From: Lithospermum erythrorhizon
Taxonomy: Eukaryota; Streptophyta; Magnoliopsida; Boraginales; Boraginaceae
Reading direction: 5' to 3'
Length of the DNA: 64,000 bases
Assembly (NCBI GenBank): GCA_019722365.1
Contig: JADFUC010001944.1
Location: 1 to 64,000 of the forward strand
Shown: positions 50,401-60,098 of the stretch, piece by piece
Layout: each line of letters opens with the position of its first letter
How positions within the stretch are numbered: position 1 is the stretch's first letter
Made by a program: the position numbers and the translations under genes
The notes under the pieces: generated by a model
What the model was told of the DNA's origin: nothing
What the model saw: only the letters and a program-made list of their open reading frames with translations
The model's database searches: none

Positions 50401-50444
50401 CCAAGCTTGTGTGCAAGATGCGTCGGGTGCATTTAGAATCATGA
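44499..50444 (+). CDS. COG7: Conserved oligomeric Golgi complex subunit 7, 10 exons, many frame breaks
   Basis: Exons lie at about 44499-44784, 45495-45586, 45782-45901, 45981-46089, 46188-46478, 46980-47125, 47916-48102, 48413-49089, 49377-49720 and 50163-50444, in the exon order of plant COG7. Landmarks: EMKLQMLSEEISASLEEQSA (exon 1), TVEDVFSSGDLPRAAETLAN (3), ASFVSRVNLATGD (6), GGSEADELVLALDDIMLQYI (8), RGIQYITDRGAQQLSVDIEY and a C-terminus CKMRRVHLES (10). COG7 belongs to lobe B of the COG tether, which captures intra-Golgi retrograde vesicles. Plant COG7 is normally a single essential gene. One-base offsets break the frame near 44580, 45575, 46045, 46200, 46295, 46474, 47965, 48095, 48475, 48560 and 50175. 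It is either a decaying copy or unpolished sequence. Confidence 0.85.
44848..45319. mobile_element. Stowaway-like MITE in COG7 intron 1
   Basis: The left end ctacctccattcc and right end gggatggagggag are inverted (the CTCCCTCCRTCC signature of Stowaway/Tc1-mariner MITEs), and each is bordered by TA (44846-44847 and 45320-45321). It is about 472 bp and AT-rich, with no coding capacity. It lies between the donor at 44785 and the acceptor at 45494, so splicing signals are untouched. Confidence 0.85.
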
Positions 50445-50787
50445 CCAATTTTACTGGTTTTTTGTCCCAGACAACTGCCTTATGCGCCCTTCGAGATCTT
50501 TTCTATGAGCTTCCGTTTTCTATTATCGGCATTTTACTCGAATCCAAAGGATGCATCGATGCAGGATATGTTTCAATATCTGCAGTAACGACGCTGTAGT
50601 TACCGTAGGAAATGGGTAGTCAGTTATATGTCTGTATGAGTTTTGAGTTTCTCTCCAAGTAGTTCGAAATAAAGTCTGTACCGGTACTTTGAACGAACGT
50701 TTTTGTAAACATGGTGAGAAAAATAGTTTGCTATTTGTTAGAATCTGCCATATCATGTGATCATGTGTGATGTGTCAAATTTAGTAA
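50445..50787 (+). other. COG7 3' UTR and flank
   Basis: Sequence after the stop at 50442-50444. No other gene was recognised. Confidence 0.5.
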
Positions 50788-51885
50788 GACTACTGCCGCA
50801 ATAGATATTTCAATATACAAAAATTCTCTACCACATCAAATATCTCTAATTACTTTTATACTTTACAACAATAGATATTTCAAACAATAATTTATTTTTC
50901 TCTTTCTTCCACATCAAACAACATATTAGAACTTTGATAAAATTAAGGAAAAAATGATAATATTGAAGAATATGAAAATATGTATGTTATTTAAATAAAA
51001 CAAACTTAATTTGTAGTTATAGATATTGGAAAAATAAAATTATTTTTGTAAAAATTAAAATTTAATTTTATTAAATTTAGTAAAGAAATGTCAAATAAAA
51101 AACAAGATAAAAAAATGAACAAAAGAAAAAAACAGTGGAAAAAGTTAATTTCCTCTCCACTCAACAATGAAAAGTTGCATACAAAAGAAAAGGACTACGC
51201 TGGGCCGATGTTGTCATAAATATTTTCAAGTTCTTGAAAAAAACCCCTCTCGCATAGAAAACTCTCTAATATATTGATTGTTGATATTACTCCAACCAAA
51301 TGTCGGTATTTTCAAACTCAATTGTGGTTGTCAATGGCCTGTGAGGTAGTAGAGACCACCCACATCAGTAGTTTTTCAACATGAAATATCCTAATATTGA
51401 GCTACAAAATATTTAAAGTAATTACAAGACATAATTTTTGAAACGTTATTCAATAACCTGCATATTTCTTTTCACTTTACTCTGATAAAAAAGTCAACTG
51501 CGAAAGGCAAGTACTTATGCTAGCGACACGAATATGAAAAATGTACTTTTAATTTGTTTGTTCAAAATATTTTCCATACTCCTTTATTTAGTCTTTTTGT
51601 TAATAATTTGATAAAATATTAAAATAAAAATTTCATCAATATTTTTTATTTTAAAAAATATACAAATAGAGTCCAATTTTATTTTATTTGGATAATAAAA
51701 ATAATAATTAAAAAATATTAGACATATATGAATTTGATAGGAGGAAAGAAAGCAGATTATTGTATCAAATATTTATTGTTGAAAGAGTGTAAAATTTATT
51801 AGAGCTAATTGATGATGTGGAGAGGTAATAATCTGACGTGGTAATAAGTATTTGTGTTTTAAAATATTTATTGTTGTGGATAGTC
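50788..51885. mobile_element. PIF/Harbinger (Tourist-like) non-autonomous element
   Basis: The target duplication taa is present on both sides (50785-50787 and 51886-51888). Ends are GACTACTGCCGCAATAGAT and, reverse-complemented, GACTATCCACAACAATAAAT. Subterminal repeats of acaatagatatttcaa (50798, 50871) recur inverted near the other end. It is about 1.1 kb and AT-rich with no coding capacity. A 3-bp TWA duplication is typical of PIF/Harbinger. Confidence 0.72.
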
Positions 51886-51888
51886 TAA

Positions 51889-52429
51889 GACCATGTATAA
51901 TGTTTAATTTATTCAACACCATTTTTTTCAATTTTCAATATTCACATGGAGTCTTCTATCTCTTCCACAATAATTCCCAGCAATGTTCAAATTTAATACT
52001 CTATAATGGTTTTGTTTAATAAAATTCAACACCTATCCCACCACTTTTATGTCATATTCTTACTTATCTTCTTTATTTTTTATGATTAAATAATAATTTA
52101 TTCTTTGATATTTTTTTAAAATAAAATTTATCTCATATTCTTAATTAATTTTTGTACTTACAAATAAATATACACGATAATTGACGGTAATAATTATTAA
52201 AACAAAATAAAGTTACGAAAAACTTGAAATCCAGTAGAATAAACAAAGCACGCGGTACAACTAATGAAACACAAATAAGCACACGATACAATAGACTCGA
52301 CTAACAATACAATAAACTCTAAGCAAAATGCACACCTAGACTTAAAAATAATCTTTAATGACATGGTCGGATCTAGCACGGACATGATTTGCACATGCAT
52401 GTAGTACCTCGGTTGAGAATGATGGTGGT
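51889..52429. mobile_element. Terminal region of a second PIF/Harbinger-like element
   Basis: Directly after the taa at 51886-51888 the sequence begins GACCATGTATAATG, similar to Tourist/PIF termini. It leads towards the transposase remnant at 52430-53060, so it is likely the 3' end of that minus-strand element. Its partner end was not identified. Confidence 0.5.
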
Positions 52430-53060
52430 GGCACTAGACTCGAGCACCAGTTGATCATGGTGGCTCGAGTGCAGGCATATGTATCTCGTTCATCCTCAAC
52501 AATCATTTATTTAATATGATACATGACCTCCATGATATTGTAAATTATACATGTCACATTCAAATTAGTTACGAATGATTTTGAATCGAGTCTGGAGCCA
52601 AAGAAATGCACGTTCGATGTCATTCCGACATCCCTCCTGATATTTGCAAATAAGTTATTTTGCTTACTTTGAGGAAGTCTAATTGATTTGACGAAAGTCG
52701 GATTAGAAAGGTAGATACCATCATCAAGATAGTACGCCAAATTATACGAAAGTTGATTTACAAAGAAGTTCACTCTTGGAGTATTTCCTTATTCAACATC
52801 ATCAAACACTAGTGACCAGTCTAGAACGTTAATATCGTTCAACGTGCCCAGACATCCGAAAAAGACATGTCATATCCATAAACCGTGAGAGGCAACTAAT
52901 TTAAGAATAATAGTGGTGTTTCCCTTATCCCCTCTAGTAAATTGACCTTCAGAAGACGTAGGACAATTTTTTAATTCCCAGTGCATGCATTCAATCGCCG
53001 ATCATTCAGGGAACTTTCATCTCGCTAACTGCAATATTGCTTGCGAGTCATCTTGAGAAA
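52430..53060 (-). pseudogene. PIF/Harbinger transposase remnant (plant transposon protein type)
   Basis: Read downwards on the minus strand, frames combine to MHWEWKNCPT-like text (about 52990), KGNTTIILKLVASHGLWIW (about 52930-52870), GTLNDINVLD (about 52850-52820), VNFFVNQLSYNLAYYLDDGI (about 52770-52710), IERAFLWLQTRFKIIRN (about 52620-52570) and finally MIVEDERD (about 52510-52485). These are the successive landmarks of the PF04827-type DDE nuclease of plant Harbinger elements. One longer open stretch survives (52507-52773), but stops and frame changes show that it is dead. Confidence 0.82.
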
Positions 53061-53309
53061 TCTCAAATTACCTTGCTCATACTATTGTAGTGAAAAAAAA
53101 AGCAGGAGGCGCCCATCAACATATTTCGTGGTTTGCATTTCATCCACTATGTATCACGTTTTGCTATTCCACCCATTAGAGAAGTCATAAGTTTGTCAAT
53201 TAAGCCACTCCGTCAGTTTGACCGCTATGTTGATTGTTATCTTGATTTTTTAGGGATTGGAATGTAATTTTTTATTAATTTTAAAAGCCATAATCAAATT
53301 TATTTAATT
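53061..53309. other. Spacer between the Harbinger remnant and the ROH1-like fragment
   Basis: AT-rich. The only motif is a run of 10 A at 53092-53101. The boundary of either neighbour could lie here. Confidence 0.3.
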
Positions 53310-53718
53310 ATAATTTCACAAGAAGTGAAACCCCATCCATCTAAATTAAGGAACGACTTTGATACACAAATTCTTCAATTCACTTCAATCAACCTTTGTT
53401 ATTACACTCATCTAAAAGTATTCAGAAACATATCGATCCATCCGGGACTTACACTAAACCTTTGCTATTACACATTATTTCTTTAAACTCTTGATGACAA
53501 CATAGAAACACATCTAGAAGCTTATGCAACCATGGAATTGACAACAACTCTAAATCAGAAGTTGTTAAATCATTGAAAAGTCCTGCAACTTGCTTCTGGA
53601 ATGAGTCAAGCATAAGCTAGTTTCCTCATGTGTGGGCTCCATTGAATGGACCTGATTTAAAAATACTCTTCCAGCCCTTAGTAGATCTTGATGCTCCTTG
53701 AAAATCTGTTGTTGGCAT
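53310..53718 (-). pseudogene. ROH1/BYPASS1-like (DUF793) gene fragment
   Basis: On the minus strand an ATG at 53718-53716 starts MPTTDFQGASRSTKG, like the N-terminus of plant ROH1 proteins (usually MPATDYQG). After frame changes the text continues QVHSMEPTHEETS, then LDSFQKQVAGLFNDL, LLSIPWLHKLLDVFLCCHQE (about 53540-53480), and finally MDRYVSEYF near 53430. The order fits the first 130 or so residues of the ROH1 family, which is linked to exocyst function and related to BYPASS1. At least two frameshifts and a lost C-terminus make it a pseudogene. It lies between Harbinger and Copia remnants, either captured by a transposon or a local gene copy broken by insertions. Confidence 0.68.
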
Positions 53719-54014
53719 TCTTCTTTAGCTCACATGAAAGAAACAACACAATCCAATAAAATAATTCAAATTTCATAATATAGACAGAGGATAATGATGA
53801 AAATTCAGATACCCTTTAAACTCAAAGACCCAAAAAACACTATAGACAAACAATTCAATCCCAAAAATGATAAACATCGAATCTTTATAAGATTATTAAA
53901 GCACTAAAAATCACTTCTTCATATTCCAACAACCGAAAAATGATCCTTTTAGTGTATAAGAATATGAGATCAACTTTATAAAGGTTATGTGGAAGATAAC
54001 CAATAACAGAAAAA

Positions 54015-54235
54015 ATCAAATTATTTGGATGAAACAAATGTTAGCGGATTTTGGTGTTATAGTTGACCATGTGCCTAAAAGATGTGATAATACTAGTACT
54101 ATAAACATTTCTAAAATTTTTATCCAACATTCAGGACTAAGCATTTGACCTTAGACATCCTTCATTCAGGGCCCATGTGTTAAAAGGAGACATAACTCTA
54201 GAGTTGTAAGTATCGATAATTAACTTGCGTATATT
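54015..54235 (+). pseudogene. Copia RNase H end fragment
   Basis: The text IWMKQMLADFGVIVDHVPK (about 54030-54085) continues with CDNTSTINISK, then degraded text equivalent to the QHSRTKHI region. These words are typical of the Sirevirus/Copia RNase H end. The remnant is short and broken after about 54120. Confidence 0.75.
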
Positions 54236-54785
54236 TTTTACTAACACTTGCATGTGAAGTTAAGCTTTACCAAAATAAGAAGAGAAATCGGGTAAATGTG
54301 ATGGTAGTGTTTTGATTATATAATGTCCCCTAAAGAGGTATTATTGTTTAGAGGATGGTATCTTCTGCCCACCTCACAAGAGAACTTTTGTTAGAGGGTG
54401 TGTCGACCAACTTTATGTGAGTTATTGTTTACATTGTGCTATGTTTAGCGTGCTATTGTGTTCAAATTTTTACATTGCTTGGCATGTTTATATTGTTTTG
54501 GAGCCCGGTAATGATGATGATGATGTTGGTGGCATGGGGTTCTTTTCGGGTCCTCATGGTGGAGTTTGTTCTAATAGCCGCTACGTCCGTCCACCTCATA
54601 TAATACGTTTTAGCTTGTTGTTTTCATTGCTTTGGTATTCTCATCTCCTTTTTGATGTTTAGTTATGCTATTATGACTATTATGACTATGTTTGTTTTAT
54701 GCTTGTTGGATGATGTTATGACTATGGTATTTGACTTTATTCTCTCGTTTTTTATATTATTGTGGTTCCATGTTATCATGATAAA

Positions 54786-57349
54786 TGTAACGCCCACGTC
54801 GGCCGCCACGAGGTAAAATCACTATAATCGAACACAAATTGTATAGCGATGACTCGATTTAAAGCACAACTCGTTACATCCAAAAATTTATTTCAATAAG
54901 ATTCTCTTGCCAAAAGCAGTTTAAAATTTTCCAGTGTCGGTGATATCTAACTGACCAACTCCATATATATATATAACATATCCCAAAAAACTGATATTCT
55001 TAGGAAACAAAGTTTACAAGCGGAGAATAAATCTTGTATTCGATTACAAAATAGCTGCCGACAAGGCTAAAGTTTGAAAATAAGTAAAACAATAAAAATA
55101 GTTGACAACGTCAAAATCGATTTGTGAGGATCCTCGCATACCGATGCTACTTTGGCCACTTTCAGACAAACTCTCAAAATGACCTCATAAAGACAAAACT
55201 GTAGTCTGTCAACTGGCACAAATGAAAATGCCTTATAGCGAAAAAGAGGGTGTAAGCCGCGAAGCAATGAACATAACACGGGGGGTGAACTTACCGTACG
55301 GGCGAGGCCAGACTTGTCATATAATAGCCCAACATGAATAAATTACGTATATATATATCGGGACTACCCTAATAAAGTCATACAATAAAGATTTCCAAAA
55401 GAAGGTCGAGGCATAACATGTCAAGATGCCAGCAGAAGGTCTAAATAAGGCACACAAGCCGCAGGAATGAAATCATAGAGACTCAGCAAACGGCTATAAC
55501 TCACAGTGATGCCTTATCTCCCGTATCTCCTGATATACCGCTTCTGTGTGCATATACTCCATCCAAGTCTACCATAGGGAGATGGATTCAGCGCTATTAA
55601 CCCTTTTGCCTTGTAAATGATATAGGCCAACATCAACCATTGCAGCAAAGTGACAATAGATCTCATACTAGCAGCTTTCTTAGAGAGTATAAGGCCAACG
55701 ACAATGCATGTAGAAATCAAGTAATAGATCTCCCAGCACGCCTTTTGAAGTATAAGGCCAGCATCAACAGTACATAGCAAAGTGACAATAGATCTCCCAC
55801 TTTGCACTTATGCGAAGTATAAGACCAATAAAATCATATCTGAGGAAGGAGAATTACTTTAACCACAATCATCTGACGGAGGATTAAAATCACAGATACT
55901 CAAGTCACTCAAGTCATACATAACCTATTAACCTGCCTCTCGAGCCCAGCGACTTCTCTACTCTGAGCAATATCCCAGCGCTACATTAAAACATCTTTCG
56001 ATCATAAATCAATCGAGCTGCCTTAGAATACGAAATACAAAAGAAAATGTGACAAGGCCACAATCGAAATATAAGTTGGGAGTTCAAACTTATTCTTCCC
56101 TCAGCCAATCTTCAAGCGCCCATGAGAATATATCACATAATCCTTATCATAGCTCCACACAAAAACTGAATCACATAATCATTACAACCATTCACATGTA
56201 TATCGTTAAATGTCATGTTTTCTGATGACATGTACATCCATCATCCACACATAATAATACTACAAGAACATGTTCACACAATTTAAAGTAAGCACGTGGA
56301 AATGCTTGCCGTGAATAAAATTTTCACTTCTTAAGTACCACAAAAACTTTAAAGGACACTGATACGATGGCGCCCGCTTTCCCGATCGGCGCCTAACAAA
56401 AAACCCCGAGAGAAAGTAATATCAAGACCTACTACAATACTGCGTTCTAGAATACGCTACCAACTCTTAGTGGAACTATTTCTAAGCGGTCTAAAATGGC
56501 CGGATAAAACAGCAGTTAATAATCCCGTCAGGTGACAATCGATCTCAGCTAGAATTCCACCTTATTATTTTAACATTTCAAATCAACATAAGTCATTCTA
56601 ATTAACCCTCAAGTCCATAATTAACAACCTATACTCCAAAATATTGATTATAACTTTCGACTTACAAATGCTTTTCAACCTAACTCCGCTTTAATCAATT
56701 TTAAATCACAAATTTAACCTCACAATAGCTACAATGGTCCCAATTAACACTCCTATACATTTAAAGTCTTATAAAAATATCAACCCAAAAATTGCTTGAA
56801 ACCTAGAAAAATCAACCCGACCATAACATCCTCAAAAGCGACCTCTAAATCATGAGTTAAATCACTTATATACATCATAGCATCCATAACAAACTTAGAA
56901 ACAACATAAAAGGTGAGTTATGTAAAAGTCAAACATCAAAAATCAACCAAAACTCTAACTTTCTTACCTCAAATTGTAGGGAAAGATGATGGGAAGTCTT
57001 ACAAAACAACTTGAGGATCTTTATATGCAACAAAGTGAAGAATTGAAGAGAAAAAAAATCTTCTTTGCTCCTATAGGGGTCTCGGCGAATGGAATGGGAA
57101 GGGGGAAGATATTTTGAGTTGTGATGATAAGTGGATGAGGACAAGTAACTTAACCATTAAGTCTTAGGAAAATCGCCGCGAGGAGTTTGTGCCCAGATCA
57201 AAACAAATCGAGTTGCTCGAATAGGCGAGCGATCTCTTAACTTTCGAATTGTCCCGGCTATTACTACTAAATTATAAATGTGATTTCAGCTCAAATAAAG
57301 TTACCCACCAATTAATATTATTATAGAAATTAAAGACGAGGTTATTACA
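54786..57349 (-). repeat. Ty3/Gypsy (Tekay-like) solo LTR, 2.56 kb
   Basis: The ends TGTAACGCCC and GAGGTTATTACA form a TG...CA LTR with the short inverted repeat typical of plant chromovirus LTRs (TGTRACRCC). Flanking pentamers are ataaa and acaaa, four of five identical, so the target duplication is slightly eroded. No internal domain, primer site or second LTR lies beside it, hence solo. A TATA-like leader with a long polypyrimidine tract reads on the minus strand (57110-56950). It interrupts the Copia remnant and is therefore younger than it. Confidence 0.75.
55600..55830 (-). repeat. Imperfect tandem repeats within the solo LTR
   Basis: Three to four diverged units of about 60-80 bp each carry agcaaagtgacaatagatct and a neighbouring agtataaggcca motif (near 55645-55690, 55685-55735 and 55750-55825). 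Such internal subrepeats occur in long Gypsy LTRs. Confidence 0.7.
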
Positions 57350-57468
57350 ACAAAGTTGTTGCATAAATAAACCGGAAATCTTGTGTTGAGAGGGAGCTTC
57401 GCTTTTTTTTTTTCCGTATCTTTACTCCCCCTAGCATAAGTTAATTTGTTATCATAAAAGGGGGAGTT

Positions 57469-58688
57469 TGTTGAGCTACGAGTTACTAATCCTTACTTTG
57501 ATAATAACAAATTACAATTAAGCGCTAACAATGGTTAAGTGAAGAGAGCTTCTCACGATTAAGCCATTGTTGGCACTTTGGCCGCAAAGAATCAAGTCAA
57601 GTCAACGCCGAGTATAGTTTAAGTCTATATGTGTGTTCATAAAGTTTGTGAGAATTCCCTCACTTGTAAGTATTTAGTTTGATTAGAGAGATATTTTAAA
57701 ATGGTAAATCTTTTAAAATTGTGAGTTCGATTTTTCTCTTGCTTGATCTGCATTTGAACTTCTACGAAATCGAGTTAAAATAACTTTGTGTCATCTTAGG
57801 ATCAATTTCGAATAAGATCAAAGTTAGTGGATCAAGCTAGAAAATGTTGCATTACAAATTGGCAAAATCGGCCCTGGAGGAGCCGATTGTGGCAGATTTC
57901 ATTACGGGTTTTGACACTATAAAAGCATTTCATCACATTTCAAAACCTAACTTTTTGCAACACTTTCTACACTTTAATCTCAATTGTTCCAAAGCAAAAA
58001 GTCAATCTCTCTTAATCATTCTTAGCTTATTAATTTGTGAGGGATTCGATTGGAGCTTCAATTGTATTACTCTTTATTCATCCATTGAGAGATTTTTTCA
58101 AAAAGAGTTCTTTCTTTTAGAAAGGATTGACTAGATGTAAACTGGTTGCTTCTAGGTGTAATAGAAGGTTGTTCTAGGTTGTGTTGACCTTGAACGCTCG
58201 GTGGTTGTCCAAGGTTACTTGAGAAGTTTATCGAGTGGTTGCCTAGAGGCGTAGCTAGGTGTCTAGTGGATTGCTAGAAGTATATTTTGGGTTGATTATA
58301 CGCCATCGGTGGTGAACTCCGGATATAATACGAGGTTACTTTCTGGAAATCTCGGGGTTGGAAGAGTCAAAGGTCGGGCAGTAGATGCGGGGAAACTTCT
58401 AGATTATATCGTTGTGTCTTCTCTAACCTACACACTATTTACTTATTTTCAATTTATATCATTGTTATTGCTAGAAATTTATTATAGGTTGATTGTGTAT
58501 GTAATTGTACTCAATTATTATTAGATTATTTTAAGGTTTAAGTTGAATTGAGAATAGTCCACAATGGCGTTATTGGAGTTACTCTTACTATAACTATTCA
58601 CTAGCTTAATAAAATCGAAAAAGGTTTCAACTTTATACCTTATCCTAATTCACCCCCTCCCCCTCTTAGGATTGCATATAGTCTAACA
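57469..58688 (+). repeat. 3' LTR of the second Sirevirus-like remnant
   Basis: It starts TGTTGAGCTACGAG after the polypurine tract aaaagggggag and ends cctcttagg...gtctaaca (1.22 kb). Both ends match the style of the LTR at 5062-6329, so the families are related though diverged. A possible promoter TATA (cactataaaagc near 57915) is in the matching position. Confidence 0.7.
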
Positions 58689-58689
58689 C

Positions 58690-58885
58690 CAATGCCACTT
58701 CATTGCCCATCTTTTTACCTTTTTTTAGTTGTCTCCCTTCCCATTGGACGAGCAATGGAACCAATAGAGTTGAGTCACCTACATCACTCGCATATGCTCT
58801 CTTTGATCCACTACTGCTAGATCCAATATTTCCTCTTACTGTCTTCGTAAACGTGGTTGATCTCGGACCCGGCACATTCTTGTGA
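58690..58885 (-). pseudogene. PIF/Harbinger ORF1-like fragment (NAM-associated C-terminal type)
   Basis: On the minus strand the text SSSSGSKRAYASDVGDS is followed, after a frame change, by RPMGRETTKKGKKMG. This combination is the linker plus RPxGR-K-KK signature of the Myb/NAM-associated ORF1 proteins of Harbinger elements. It is cut sharply at 58689 by the Copia LTR, and the transposase remnant lies at 52430-53060 in the same orientation. The order is right for one element broken by the Copia insertion. Confidence 0.55.
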
Positions 58886-59714
58886 CATTACATTAAAATT
58901 GACATTCTTACTGCTTTTATATAGTTCATGAGTTTTTTGTCAATATATCATTGTTCGACCACCCACTTTGTTGCATACGTTTAGCATTATCATACGTGCC
59001 TGTCTATTTGTCCAATATTTTGTTGATATAGGGAAAATAATTTCTGCAAGCAACTCCATCGCGCGGAGGCTAGAATGAGATGACATCCCAATGCTTCACC
59101 TTTCTGATTTCTCAGACAACACTGTCGGTTTCTTATTTAATCCACCCACTAAGTAGCACCTAATTTTGATCAGTGGTCTATTTAGAATTTCCTTTTAAGC
59201 GGAGTTGAATCCTCTGTGAGGTGAAGTGTCTTTGTTAATACCGCTCATATTACCAATAATTATTTGTATTGAAAATTCAGAATATTCTCTTTTGTTCCAA
59301 ATTTTAATAAAATTGTCCTTTGAGTAAAAGATAAATTATAGGCACACACATAGAATGAATCACCCTAATACTATTGCATCAAGCATCCACAAGAGTATTA
59401 ATTTTTCCCTAAAATCAACTCTCTAAATCAATTTATTAATTTTAAAAATTTCAACAAATTTTTTTCAAAAAACCAAATCCTTATTTATTAGGCAGCAAAT
59501 AAATCAAACTCCAAAAGCTATCATTGTTCATTAAATTTAGTTATTACTATTTAATTTTTGTACAAAATTAGATTTACTATTTTATTATTATTAATAAAAT
59601 ACATAAATATTTAATATTTTTTAATCTTCATAACTTCATCCTTCCCAATTTCCTCACCCACCTCTCGACCACTATCATTAGAAAATCCAAACAACATGCC
59701 CCCAGACATAATTC
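58886..59714. other. AT-rich spacer, possible transposon end
   Basis: No gene was seen. Near 59388-59405 gcatccacaagagta resembles a Tourist-like terminus, but no inverted partner was found. Confidence 0.35.
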
Positions 59715-59935
59715 AAGCATTGCAAAAGAGCTTGAGCAGCTAAGTACCCGGCACCGCCTCTTCATGCGGTGTGGGTTCGAGTCACTTGAAGTGACGGAAT
59801 CTCGTATTGAGCTGGTTTAAAGAAACTCAGGATTTCGACCGGTTGAGGCACATCTCGCGATTTATCCTCTGAAGTATCAGTCGGGGGATTCGGGGACACG
59901 CTACATTGGCGGATTCATCGTTTAGAAAATCCAAG
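59715..59935 (+). repeat. SINE-like repeat
   Basis: The A-box-like gagcttgagcagctaagtac is followed by a B-box-like gtgtgggttcgagtcactt about 35 bases on, then a tail with gttgaggcacatctcgcgat shared with about 8996. It looks like a tRNA-derived retroposon. The true 3' end is uncertain. Confidence 0.5.
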
Positions 59936-60098
59936 CAACATTCACCAAATTACACATTACAGTGATACACACATCATTCCAATTTCCTCATCCCACCTCA
60001 ACCATATTCTTAACTCAACAAGTTGATCCATCATTCAAAAAATATGATGGAGTGCAATTCTCAAATTCTTCAAAGGGCAAAGTCCCCGATCATCATAC

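Larger units (their letters stand above)
53985..58688 (+). mobile_element. Second Sirevirus-like Copia remnant, split by a nested solo LTR
   Basis: It consists of an RNase H piece (54015-54235), a downstream non-coding part up to 54785, the inserted LTR (54786-57349), the resumed pre-LTR segment with polypurine tract (57350-57468) and a 3' LTR (57469-58688). Continuity across the insertion is shown by comparison with the first element: ttgtgttgagagggagcttc at about 57381 matches ttatgttgagggggagcttg at about 4977, each shortly before a ggggag-type polypurine tract and LTR. Its 5' portion is missing. Confidence 0.72.

Noticed and set aside
54786..57349. Complete Gypsy element
   Set aside because: No gag, protease, RT or integrase words and no primer site or second LTR were found, so a solo LTR is the simpler reading.
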